From an uncultured Methylococcaceae bacterium (GTDB lineage Bacteria > Pseudomonadota > Gammaproteobacteria > Methylococcales > Methylococcaceae): a DNA stretch of 56,961 nucleotides. The notes under the pieces are model-generated. The model was not told the origin of the DNA. It was given only the letters and a program-made list of their open reading frames with translations, and did no database searches. Location: the NCBI GenBank assembly GCA_903934875.1, contig CAIZPP010000159.1, positions 1 through 56,961 on the forward strand, read 5' to 3'. The position numbers and the translations under genes are program-made. This document shows positions 9,972 to 19,800 of the stretch, in pieces. Numbering within the stretch: position 1 is the first letter of the stretch; each line of letters opens with the position of its first letter.

Positions 9972-10661
9972 ATGCCCCCTTTCAGTACCCCCACGTTACG
10001 GTTCGGTTTTACTTTAATGACAATGGCCTGCCTGCTGCTCTCCTGCGACTCCGAACCAGGCAGCCCAAAAGCCCCTCCCCTGCCGGAAAACCTCGCCCAG
10101 CCGGTTGATGCGGGAGGCACCCGCTTTCAGGCCCTGGCCTATGCGGACCGCCAACAATCCGCAGCCTTATTTGGCTTTGACATCCTTGGCTCCGGTTTGT
10201 TACCTGTGCGTGTGAGCATTGACAACCGCTCAGGCGCTACGATCAAAATCATTCCCCGGCAGACTTTCCTCATCGACGTGGAAGGCCAAGCCTGGCCCTT
10301 GCTGACCACAGACCAAGCATACAAGCGCCTGCAAAGTGGTGACATCTTGCAAGACAAATCCACTACGATGACCGCGCCTGACGGGATGGAATCGCTGACT
10401 GGTTTTGCGCTAGACATGGTCGTAAGCGCCAATTTTTCGGCGACTGCCCCTGTCTATGCTCGGACAGACACCCCTATGGGCAATCATCAGCAAGAAATGA
10501 ACTTTCGCAACCCCAAGGTTCCAACGGGCAAAATAGCCTCTGGCGTGTTGTTTTTCGCGGCGCGCGAAGAGGCCTCCGGCACGCGCTACCTGCGCTTGTG
10601 CATAGAACAGGATGGACGGCTACAGTTTGTTAAGCTACCACTCAAAGCCGCATTGCCATAG
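9972..10661 (+). CDS. Predicted lipoprotein, function unknown
   Basis: 229 residues from ATG 9972. The N-terminus has a lipoprotein signal ending in the lipobox LLLSC, followed by Asp at +2 (CDSEPG). In enteric bacteria Asp at +2 favours retention in the inner membrane. The rest contains predicted beta strands (VRVSIDNRSGATIKIIPRQ, ASGTRYLRLCIEQDGRLQFVKL) and no family I recognise. Divergent from moxR. Confidence 0.65.
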   Translation: MPPFSTPTLRFGFTLMTMACLLLSCDSEPGSPKAPPLPENLAQPVDAGGTRFQALAYADRQQSAALFGFDILGSGLLPVRVSIDNRSGATIKIIPRQTFLIDVEGQAWPLLTTDQAYKRLQSGDILQDKSTTMTAPDGMESLTGFALDMVVSANFSATAPVYARTDTPMGNHQQEMNFRNPKVPTGKIASGVLFFAAREEASGTRYLRLCIEQDGRLQFVKLPLKAALP

Positions 10662-10812
10662 TGCGATGGGCCGGCCAAGGGAACGAAAATGCGAATATCG
10701 CCTCTAAACAACAATCCAAGACAGCATTTACGGTGTTCTCATCTTAAACGTGTAATTGTTTTGGAGAATCAGCAAAGCCGGGCAAATGCATAAGCTAATT
10801 ACACAATTTAAC

Positions 10813-10841
10813 TTGACATTCCCTGGCACGACTCAAATACT
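10813..10841 (+). promoter_or_regulatory. Sigma-70-like promoter for the SmbP-like gene
   Basis: Perfect -35 TTGACA (10813-10818), 17-bp spacer, -10 AATACT (10836-10841, four of six consensus bases). This would give a leader of about 60 nt before ATG 10909. Confidence 0.5.
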
Positions 10842-10908
10842 GCATAGGCAAGTCCACGTCAGATGGACCGCTAACTCTTAACCAACCACGATTGAAGAGG
10901 TACACGTT

Positions 10909-11508
10909 ATGAAAAAATATGTCATTGCCTTAGCCAGCGCCTTATTGTTAACCGGATCGTTTGCTTTCGCCGAATCCGTACACAATCCACAGGCCGTGGA
11001 ACATACCAAGCAAGCCATCACGCATGGCGAAGCCGGTCATGCTCCGCTCCTAGTCGAACACGCCAAAGCCGCGCTGACCCATGCCCAGGCATCCCAGCAG
11101 GCCGAACCTAGTGTGCATACCGAACAGGCCATCTCACATTTGAGCGCCGCCATCGAAGCCGGCGAGAAGGGCCATGCCGACACGGGCACCACCCATGCCA
11201 AGGAAGCATTGAAACACCTAGAAGCCGCCGGCAAACCGCCCGGCCACATTGCCCAAGCAGAGGAACACACCAAAGCCGCTATCACCCACGGTGAGGCAGG
11301 GCATGCATCAATCCTGTTGGAACACGCACAGACCGCGCTGACCCATGCACAAGCAGCCGAAAAAGAATCGCCTAATGTCCATGTGCAAGAGGCGATCAGC
11401 CATCTGAATGCGGCGATTGAATCTGGCAAAAACAATAATGCCAAAGACGGCACCACCCATGCCAAGCAAGCATTGGAACACTTGGAAAAAGCCGCAGCGT
11501 CAAAGTAA
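10909..11508 (+). CDS. SmbP-like histidine-rich periplasmic metal-binding protein, tandem duplication
   Basis: 199 residues: a signal peptide (1-21, cut after AFA), then a helical, Ala/His-rich protein with 21 histidines by my count. It has recurring units such as AITHGEAGHA, LLVEHAKAALTHAQA and THAKEALKHLE. This is the composition of SmbP, the small metal-binding protein of Nitrosomonas, thought to scavenge divalent metals such as copper. Here the unit of about 88 residues occurs twice (about 22-111 and 112-199), so the protein is a two-domain SmbP. Strong promoter upstream, and a gaagagg Shine-Dalgarno-like sequence before ATG. Confidence 0.8.
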   Translation: MKKYVIALASALLLTGSFAFAESVHNPQAVEHTKQAITHGEAGHAPLLVEHAKAALTHAQASQQAEPSVHTEQAISHLSAAIEAGEKGHADTGTTHAKEALKHLEAAGKPPGHIAQAEEHTKAAITHGEAGHASILLEHAQTALTHAQAAEKESPNVHVQEAISHLNAAIESGKNNNAKDGTTHAKQALEHLEKAAASK

Positions 11509-11551
11509 TAAGCTAAAAATCCCTCAACACCGCAACGGTCACTGCCATTAA

Positions 11552-11610
11552 GTTAAGCCGTTCCTGGTAAGTCCTGAGCTTGTCGAAAGGTCGAACCATG
11601 ACGGCTTAAC
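11552..11610. repeat. Inverted-repeat hairpin element
   Basis: Arms gttaagccgt (11552-11561) and acggcttaac (11601-11610) enclose cctgagcttgtcgaaaggtc. It lies between the convergent SmbP-like gene and the HD-GYP gene and could act as a terminator hairpin, although no T-run is seen. Confidence 0.6.
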
Positions 11611-11628
11611 CCCCCATCATTTGTTGCG

Positions 11629-12657
11629 TTACGCAACCTCTTGATACGTTGTGGCTATCTCGACGATCTCTGGCCTGAGTTTGATGAACAGTGCCGCCAG
11701 CCGGGGATCGAAATGTTGGCCGGCGTTGTCACGGATAAAGGCAAACACATCTTCCTGAGTCCAAGCCCGTTTGTAGGGCCGTACGCTGGAAAGGGCATCG
11801 TAGACATCGGCAAGGGCGACAAGGCGGCCTTCCAGCGGGATGGCCTCGCCAGCCAGTCCATAGGGATAGCCTGAGCCATCCCATTTTTCATGGTGGGACA
11901 GGGCTACGCTGCGGGCCATGCGCAGCAACGGAGAATCGTGCTGACCGATGATCTCGGCCCCGATCAGGGTGTGGGTCCTCATGACATCCCATTCAGAGGG
12001 GTCAAGCCTGCCCTGCTTAAGAAGAATTCTATCAGGAATGCCGATTTTGCCGATGTCATGCATGGCGGCGGCCTGATGCAGCAATTCCGCCTGCCTGTCG
12101 GGCACTCCGGCCGCCAAGGCCAGCACCCGCGTCATCTGGCTCATGCGTATGACGTGCAGGCCGGTTTCGTTGTCGCGGTATTCCCCGGCCATGCTCAGTC
12201 GGCGGATGATCTCGACGCGGGTTTCCTCCAGTTGCCGGGTACGCTCCAGCACTTTGGCTTCTAGGGCCAAATTCTGGTTGCGCAATTCCAGATGGACGCG
12301 CACCCGCTGCAACACCAAGGGTGGGTTGAGCGGCTTGTGGAGATAGTCCACCGCCCCCAGTTCCAGGCCTAGTTGCTCGTCTGCGGCATCGCTGCTGGCC
12401 GTGATGAAAATAACGGGCACGTCACGGGTGCGCAAATCGGCCTTGAGGCGGCGGCACACTTGGTGGCCATCAATGTCAGGCATCATCACATCCAACAGGA
12501 TCAGGCTAGGAGGTGCCTGTTGGGCCATGGCGAGGGCATCATTACCGTTGGTTGCGAATCTGACCCGGTACAAGGGACGCAGTATCCCGCCTAGAATATC
12601 AATTATCTCCGGGGAGTCATCCACCAACAGGATGGTTTCTTGCAAGTTATTACTCAT
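11629..12657 (-). CDS. Response regulator with HD-GYP c-di-GMP phosphodiesterase domain
   Basis: 342 residues. Receiver domain 8-125 with phosphoacceptor D56 in LILLDVMMP and acidic pair DD13-14. A helical linker (126-155) leads to an HD-GYP domain with HD at 200-201 (MHDIGKIGIPD) and GYP at 263-265 in HHEKWDGSGYP. All signature residues are present, so it should hydrolyse c-di-GMP when phosphorylated. Its ATG overlaps the stop of the upstream double kinase (ATGA), and it is the last gene of the unit that starts with the heme oxygenase. This makes it the likely output of the phosphorelay. Confidence 0.92.
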   Translation of the reverse strand: MSNNLQETILLVDDSPEIIDILGGILRPLYRVRFATNGNDALAMAQQAPPSLILLDVMMPDIDGHQVCRRLKADLRTRDVPVIFITASSDAADEQLGLELGAVDYLHKPLNPPLVLQRVRVHLELRNQNLALEAKVLERTRQLEETRVEIIRRLSMAGEYRDNETGLHVIRMSQMTRVLALAAGVPDRQAELLHQAAAMHDIGKIGIPDRILLKQGRLDPSEWDVMRTHTLIGAEIIGQHDSPLLRMARSVALSHHEKWDGSGYPYGLAGEAIPLEGRLVALADVYDALSSVRPYKRAWTQEDVFAFIRDNAGQHFDPRLAALFIKLRPEIVEIATTYQEVA

Positions 12658-15600
12658 ACTGTGTTGCTATTGCTATAGTTGTCATCATCAAAATTCAGCG
12701 CTAGCGCCAAACTACGCAGCCTTGCCCGCGCCGCCATGAAATCATAAGCGGCGACGGCGCTGGCGATTTCCCCGATTTCAGCCTGGTGTTCACTGCCGAC
12801 CATGGACCGTTCGAGCAGTGCCACGCATTCAACGGCCGCCGTGTCTTGTTCCTGCAACAGGTTATCCAAGTCAGCAACGAGCTTGCGCCACTGCTCGGAG
12901 GCGACAATAGCGACCGGTTCCAGCGGAGTGTCTTCCAACCGGGCGAGTTCCGCCAGCACACAGTCCAATTCCCCCTCCAGCGCACTCAGCCACTCCGTGA
13001 TAGTTTCGGGCTGGCCTTGCCGGACGGCATCCTCCAGATGGGCCGCCAAATCACCCAATAGCCTAATCCCTAGGGTTCTAGCCGTACCCTTGAGGGTATG
13101 GGCCAGACGGGTAGCCGTGTCCCAGTCGCCCAAGCGTCGCGCCTGCCGGAATCCCGCTTGCATACCGTTGGCCCGGCTGTCCCGGAACTTTTTCAGCAAT
13201 TTTAGATAGAGGGGAGAGTTACCTCCGGTCTGTGCGAGTCCCATCTGCGCATCAATGCCCGCCATCGCTGGCAGGTGCGGGCTGGCCAGCCCGGATGAGT
13301 CAAGCAGGGGCGGGGCATGAACCCAGTCGCCGACTCTCAGCGGGGAGGAGGGCAGAGGCTGACTCGAAACCCGCCCGTACGGGCGGTCCAAAGCAGAGGT
13401 TTTGCCTTCTTGTGGCCGAACCCATTGCACTAGTGCCGCGTATAATTCCCCAATATCCACGGGCTTAGCCACGAAACCGTCCATCCCTGCGGCCAAGCAC
13501 TGCTCGCGGTCCCCGGCCATGGCGTTGGCGGTCAGCGCGATGATGGGAAGTTTCAGGCAGCGTTCCTGTGCGCGCAGCCTACGGGTGGCATCGAAACCGT
13601 CCATCACCGGCATCTGGCAATCCATCAGCACACAGTCCGGGATGGCTTCGTCCACCGCACGCAAGGCATCCTCCCCATTGACGGCCAGTCGTACGGAAAA
13701 CCCGGCCTGTTTCAGGAGTTCGCACATCACTTCCTGATTATATTCGGCATCTTCCACCAGCAGTATATCCGCCCCCCGCAGCCGTGCCAGCGCAGCCGCG
13801 TCCACACTACTCGCTCCGTGTCGCGGGTAAAGGGACAACGCTTGGTCGGAGGTATTGAAGCGGGCGGTGAAGTGGAAAGTGCTGCCCTGTCCGGGAACGC
13901 TGTCCACCCAGATGCGCCCGCCCATCATCTCCACCAAGCGCTGGCTGATGGCCAGCCCCAAGCCGGTGCCGCCATAGTTTCGTGTGGTCGAGGCATCCGC
14001 CTGGCTGAACGGCTGGAACAGCCGTGCCTGGTCTTCGGACGGGATGCCTATGCCCTCATCGCGCACGGCAAAATGCAGGGAAACCCGGCCATCCTCTTCG
14101 GCGTCCACCGCCAAGCTTAGCAGAATTTGGCCTTGGCGGGAAAACTTAATTGCGTTCCCAACCAAATTGATCAGCACCTGGCCCAGGCGCTGGGGATCGC
14201 CCAAGAAGCTTCGCGCCGCCAGCTCGGAGCTTACCTGGACAGACAGTTGCAACCCCTTGTCCTGCGCCTTGCGGCCCAGCAGCGAAACCAAGCCGCCGCA
14301 CACCCCGGCCAAGGTGAAGGGTTCCTCCAGCATGTCCAGCTTGCCGGCCTCAATCTTGGAGAAGTCTAAAATATCGTTGATGACGTGCAGCAGGGCATCG
14401 GAGGCGTTCCTGATCTTAAGCAAATAATTGTGCTGCCGCTGGTCGGGGTTCGCCGCCAGGCACAGTTCCGTCATGCCCATGATGGCACTCATAGGGGTGC
14501 GTATTTCGTGGCTCATATTGGCCAAGAACTGGGATTTGGCCCGGTTGGCCGTTTCCGCCGCCTCCTTGGCGCGGGTCAACTCCTCCAGAAAGCGCTTGCG
14601 TTCGGTAATGTCGCGGACTACGCCAGTGAAATAGCGCTCACCGCGCCGGTGGAATTCGCTGACGACCAGGTCGATGGGAATGCGCTGGCCGCTCTTGTGC
14701 AAGGCTTCCACTTCGCGGCCGATGCCGATGATGCGGGCCTCGCCAGTCTCCTCGTAGCGCTTGAGGTAGCCGCCGTGCAGCCCGCTGTCGGGTGCCGGCA
14801 TCAAGGCCGACACATTGCCTCCGATCACTTCCTCGGCACGGTAGCCGAAGATGCGCTCAGCCGCCTTATTGAACGAACAAATGCACCCCTTGGAGTCAAT
14901 GCTGATGATGCCGTCCACCACATTCTCCAACACCGTGCGCATCTGCACCTCCTGGTCATGCAGCGCCTGCTCCGCCAGCTTGGCCTCGGTGATGTCAGTC
15001 TTCAGTGCGAGCGAGCCGACGAACGTCCCCTCCGTATCCAGCAGGGGTGCCGAGGAAACCTGGCACCAGCACAGGCTGCCGTCCTTGCGCCGGAGGCGGC
15101 GTTGGTAATGGGTGGTTTCGCCTTGCCGGCGCAGGCGTAGTTGCCCTTGCCAAGCGTCTATCTCATCGGCGGGCATGTACTGCTCGAAAGGCGTGCCCAG
15201 CATTTCCACTGTCGTGTACCCCAGAATCCGGGCCATCGCCGGGTTGACGAAGGTAGTCCGGTTTTCGCCGTCCACCAGCCAGATGCCTTCGCTGGCGTTC
15301 TCGACGATGAGGCGGTAACGCTCTTCGCTTTGGCGCAATAGGTCGCGGCTGCGCAGGCGCTCGGCCAGCAGGTTGTCCACCCGGGCCAGCAATTCCTCCG
15401 CCGCGAATGGCTTGGCAATGTAATCCTGCACACCGTTTTTGAGCAGCTTCACGCAGAGTTGATCGTCGGCTTTGGCTGTCACTATGACGATGGGGATGTC
15501 CCTGAATTGCGGATGCCTACGCAGGGCTTCCACCATTGCAGCGCCGCTCATACGGGGCATCATGATATCGCTGATGATCAAGTCCGGGGGCCGGAACAGC

Positions 15601-16895
15601 GCCTTGTCCATTCCCTCGCGGCCATCACAGGCGGTTTCCACCCGGTAGCGCAGCCCTAAGATATCGCTGATGTAAGCGCTCATGTCCGCGTTGTCCTCCA
15701 CCACCAGCACCAGCGGCGCGTCCGCCAGCCGATGTTGGCTAGGCACGGCGGGCGGCCTGAGGATTTGCAGTTCTTCCACGGCCTGTAGGTCAATCTGCGC
15801 GTCCAGCATCTCTGTCGCCGACTCGACAACCGTGCGGGCGGGGGCCAACAAGGGCAGGCTGACACAAAACCTAGCCCCGCCGCCAAGCTTGTCCTCAACC
15901 CAAGCCTTGCCGCCATGCAATTCCGCCAATTGCTTGACAATGGCCAGCCCCAAGCCGGTGCCGCCATAGCATCGGTTAGCGCTTCCCTCCACTTGGCGGA
16001 AGGGTTCAAAGACGGCCTCGCGCATGTCCGCAGGCACACCGGGTCCGCTATCACCTACGCGGATGATTCCCTGCCCACCTGCCGCTGTGACCGAAATTTC
16101 GACGGTTCCGCCCTCCGGCGTGAATTTGAAAGCATTGGAGAGCAGGTTGAGCAGAATACGCCGGACTTTTGCGACATCAATCTGCGCTGGCAGGGACTCC
16201 GGCACCGCCACGCGGGAGCTGACCGCCTTAGTGTCGGCCAATGCCTCGAAATGAGAAGCCATCACTTGCGCCAACTGGGCCAGATCGGCTTGGGTGTACT
16301 GCAACTCCATGCGGCCCGCTTCGAGCTTTGAAACATCCAGCAGATCGGTGACATGGCGGTGCAGCAGACGCGCATTACGCTGCACCACCTCCAGTTCGTA
16401 CCGCTCGTCATGGCCTAGATTGTCCCCATCTAGCCGTTTGGCCACAGGCCCTAGGATCAGCGTCAGCGGAGTGCGCAATTCATGGCTGACATTGGCGAAG
16501 AATTGGGATTTTAATTCGTCCAGCTGGAGTGTTTCTCGATACAGGCGATTAATTTTCTCATTGGCTTTGCGCAGATGGTGGTGGGACAGGCTGAACAACA
16601 CCCCCATCAGGTTAAATAGTCCGATGGACACAAACAGCGTGGGATCAAGTACCGCAAAGGAAAAACGCGGCGGTATGAAGAAATACCAAACCAAGACGGT
16701 GGACAGCAACGTGGAGGCCAATCCAACGGAAAGCCCCCCGATCCGCGAACTGAAAAATACGGCGGGATAAAACAAAAACCAGACAAAAGGCTGGATAAAT
16801 GACCAGAAATACAATTGCAAACCGAGCGCGACCAGAGGAATGAGCAGCGCGAAAATGTTTTGCAAACGATCCAGCCGAAATTTCATGTGGGGCAT
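12654..16895 (-). CDS. Membrane hybrid sensor kinase with two complete kinase cores, two receivers and Hpt
   Basis: 1413 residues. A DUF4118-like membrane domain with four hydrophobic helices (about 10-105) comes first. Then follow HisKA/HATPase 1 (VSHELRTPLT at about 137; N-box NLLSNAFKFT; GGTGLGLAI), receiver 1 (ISDIMMP), two PAS domains, HisKA/HATPase 2 (MSHEIRTPMS; NLVGNAIKFS), receiver 2 (MDCQMPVMDG) and an Hpt domain (AHTLKGTARTLG). The second half is closely similar to the end of the neighbouring kinase, pointing to duplication. The start ATG overlaps the previous stop as TGATG; TTG 16898 is an alternative. Two active kinase cores in one chain are uncommon. It sits in the photoreceptor unit, so it probably relays or integrates signals toward the HD-GYP regulator. 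Confidence 0.9.
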   Translation of the reverse strand: MPHMKFRLDRLQNIFALLIPLVALGLQLYFWSFIQPFVWFLFYPAVFFSSRIGGLSVGLASTLLSTVLVWYFFIPPRFSFAVLDPTLFVSIGLFNLMGVLFSLSHHHLRKANEKINRLYRETLQLDELKSQFFANVSHELRTPLTLILGPVAKRLDGDNLGHDERYELEVVQRNARLLHRHVTDLLDVSKLEAGRMELQYTQADLAQLAQVMASHFEALADTKAVSSRVAVPESLPAQIDVAKVRRILLNLLSNAFKFTPEGGTVEISVTAAGGQGIIRVGDSGPGVPADMREAVFEPFRQVEGSANRCYGGTGLGLAIVKQLAELHGGKAWVEDKLGGGARFCVSLPLLAPARTVVESATEMLDAQIDLQAVEELQILRPPAVPSQHRLADAPLVLVVEDNADMSAYISDILGLRYRVETACDGREGMDKALFRPPDLIISDIMMPRMSGAAMVEALRRHPQFRDIPIVIVTAKADDQLCVKLLKNGVQDYIAKPFAAEELLARVDNLLAERLRSRDLLRQSEERYRLIVENASEGIWLVDGENRTTFVNPAMARILGYTTVEMLGTPFEQYMPADEIDAWQGQLRLRRQGETTHYQRRLRRKDGSLCWCQVSSAPLLDTEGTFVGSLALKTDITEAKLAEQALHDQEVQMRTVLENVVDGIISIDSKGCICSFNKAAERIFGYRAEEVIGGNVSALMPAPDSGLHGGYLKRYEETGEARIIGIGREVEALHKSGQRIPIDLVVSEFHRRGERYFTGVVRDITERKRFLEELTRAKEAAETANRAKSQFLANMSHEIRTPMSAIMGMTELCLAANPDQRQHNYLLKIRNASDALLHVINDILDFSKIEAGKLDMLEEPFTLAGVCGGLVSLLGRKAQDKGLQLSVQVSSELAARSFLGDPQRLGQVLINLVGNAIKFSRQGQILLSLAVDAEEDGRVSLHFAVRDEGIGIPSEDQARLFQPFSQADASTTRNYGGTGLGLAISQRLVEMMGGRIWVDSVPGQGSTFHFTARFNTSDQALSLYPRHGASSVDAAALARLRGADILLVEDAEYNQEVMCELLKQAGFSVRLAVNGEDALRAVDEAIPDCVLMDCQMPVMDGFDATRRLRAQERCLKLPIIALTANAMAGDREQCLAAGMDGFVAKPVDIGELYAALVQWVRPQEGKTSALDRPYGRVSSQPLPSSPLRVGDWVHAPPLLDSSGLASPHLPAMAGIDAQMGLAQTGGNSPLYLKLLKKFRDSRANGMQAGFRQARRLGDWDTATRLAHTLKGTARTLGIRLLGDLAAHLEDAVRQGQPETITEWLSALEGELDCVLAELARLEDTPLEPVAIVASEQWRKLVADLDNLLQEQDTAAVECVALLERSMVGSEHQAEIGEIASAVAAYDFMAARARLRSLALALNFDDDNYSNSNTV

Positions 16896-19800
16896 CAAAG
16901 GTGAATGGGGATGCTGATGTTCAGCGACAAGGCCAGACGGTGCAGCCGCGCCCGCCCTTCCTTAAAATCATAACGGGCAATGGCATCGGCGACCTCCCCA
17001 ACCGCAGCCTCATGTTCACTGCCAGCCATGGACTGTCCCAGCCATTCCAGGTATTCAATGGCCGCCGTGTCTTGTTCCTCCAGCAAGCGGTCCAAATCAT
17101 GGATCAAGCCGCTTCGCTGGGCAAGACAACGCTCATTGGCCGGGGCCTTGACCACCTCCGTATCGTCCAGCCGGGCAAGCCCAGGCCGCACCCGGCAAAG
17201 CTCCCCGTCCACAGCGTCCAGCCGCTCCGCGATGGCTGCGGTCTGGCCTGCGCGGATAATTTCCTCCAACTGGGCCGCCAAATCACCAAGATGGCCTATC
17301 CCTAAGGTTCTGGCTGTGCCTTTAAGGGTATGGGCCAAGCGGGCAGCCTTAGCCCAATCACCTGCCTGTTGGGCCTGCCGGAATCCGGTAAGGATATCAC
17401 TATCACGAAACTTTTTTAACGATTTTAGATAAAAAGATACCCTTCCGCCAGTCAGCAGGAGTCCTAAAGCGGTGTCAATGCCGGGCAATGCCGGCAGCGG
17501 CGGAACCCCAGGCTCTGCCGGGGGCGGGTTCGGAACCCGCAGGTACGGGCTATCCAAAGCAGAGAACTCACCTACTTCCCTAGGCCGCACCCATTGCGCC
17601 AACACCGCGTACAACTCCCCGAAGTCTACTGGCTTGGCCACAAAAGCATCCATCCCGGCGGACAGGCACTGTTCCCGGTCCCCGGCCATAGTGTTGGCGG
17701 TTAGCGCGATGATGGGCAGTTCCCGGCAGCGTTCTTGGGTGCGCAGCCTGCGGGTCGCCTCGAAGCCGTCCATTACCGGCATCTGGCAATCCATCAACAC
17801 GCAGTCGGGCAATGACTCCTCCACCGCGTGCAGGGCCTCCGCGCCATTGGCGGCCAGCCGGACACGGAGACCGGCCTGTTGCAGCAGGTCGCGGATCACC
17901 TCTTGGTTAAGTTCGGCATCTTCCACCAGCAAAATGTCCGCCCCGCGCAAGCGTACCAGCGCCGAGCGGTCCACACTTTGGCGGCTGCGGACCGGAAGCT
18001 GCGAGTTCTCGCCTAAGGCAAGGCGGATAGTGAAATGGAAAGTGCTGCCCAAGCCCAGGCTACTATCCACCCAGATGCGTCCGTCCATCATTTCCACCAG
18101 CCGCTGGCTGATGGCCAGCCCCAAACCTGTGCCGCCATAGTTGCGTGTGGTCGAGGCATCGGCCTGGTTGAACGGCTGGAACAGCCGGGTCTGGTCCTCG
18201 GACGAGATGCCTATGCCCCCGTCACGCACCGTGAAATGCAAGCTGGCCTTATTGTTTGCCCTGATTTCTTCATCCACACCCAACAGCACTTGGCCTTGCT
18301 TGGAAAACTTGATGGCATTGCCGACTAGATTGATCAGCACCTGGCCTAGGCGCAGGGAATCGCCCAGGAAGGTTGTCCTTGCCAATTCAGGCTCTAGCCG
18401 GTTGACCAGTTCCAAACCCTTCTCCGCCGCCCTGCCGGCCAGCAGTGAATCCACGTTGGCAAACACCCCGCCCAAATTGAAGGGTTCTTCCAGCATATCC
18501 AGCTTGCCCGCCTCAATCTTGGAGAAGTCCAAGATGTCGTCAATGATGTGCAATAGTGAATCGGATGCGGTTTTGATCTTGGCCAGATAGTTGCGCTGCC
18601 GCTCGTCGGGGTTTGTCATCAGACATAATTCAGCCATGCCCATGATGGCATTCATCGGGGTGCGGATCTCATGGCTCATATTGGCCAAAAAGGCGGATTT
18701 GGCCCGGTTGGCCGCTTCCGCCGCCTCTTTCGCCTGGGCTAGGGCCAGCAGCATCGCCTTGCGCCCGGTGATATCGCGCACCGTGGACTGCAACACCGGC
18801 TTGCCCTGCAATTCGATGCGGCTCAGTAACACATCGGCGGCAAACTCAACGCCGTCTAAGCGGCAGTGTTGCCATTCGAATCGGATACTGCCGGTTCTGA
18901 ACGCCGTGTCTATCCGTTGCTCCGATAAGGCCATCGAATCTCCGCCGCCGGGCTGGGTGGGTGGTGAAAAATGGCATCCAGGATGTCTGCCGATAAAATC
19001 CTCCCGCCTAGCGCAGCCGAACATCCGTAGGGCCGCCTCGTTGCAGTCGAGAAAGCCTTGCTCATTGCTCAGCATGAGGGCGTCGCTGGACAATTCGAAC
19101 AGGGTGCGGAAGCGGGCCTCACTCTGGCGCAATGCATCGGCAGCCCGCTTGCGCTCAGTAATATCCTGCACATAGCCTTGCCAGAGAATACCGCCGTCCG
19201 GTTCGCGCACCGGCGTGGAATAGCCTTCCAGCCAAACCTCACCCCTGCTTGGATGCCGTATCCTAAACTCGGCCCGCCAGGTTGTCATGGTTTGGGCGGA
19301 GCGACTGATGCTGGCCTCAAGCTGGGCGACATCGTCCGGGTGGAGTATCGCCCATAGCGGGGCGGCGGAGTCAGCCACCTCATCAGGGTCCAAACCGTAC
19401 AGGTCTTTAATGGCCGGGCTGGCATAGGGGAAGCAAAAGCTGCCATCCGCACGCATGCGGAAGGAGGCGATCATGCCGGGCACCGTGGCGGCGATCTTTT
19501 CGAAGCGCTCATGCTCCGTTCGCAAAGCCTGCCCGGCCCGTTTGCGCTCGGTGATATCGCGTAGGATGACGGTCAGTAGCTTCTGCCCAGCGGCCTCGAC
19601 TTGGGAGATGGAGGCCTCGACCGGAAATTCAGCGCCATCGGCACGCAATGCGTTCAATTCCCCCAGTGTGCCCATCGTCCGGTTGGTCACCCCGGAACCT
19701 TCGAAACACAGCATATGTTCCTTGTGAATCATACGATAACGTTCTGGAATCAGGCGTTCCAGCGGGGTGCCCAACATTTGCTCCGCACGGTAGCCGAACA

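Noticed and set aside
14385-15140. Long plus-strand frames opposite the hybrid kinases (also 16294-16770, 17472-18140, 24616-25765)
   Set aside because: No recognisable domains, no ribosome-binding sites, and all lie opposite well-defined kinase domains.
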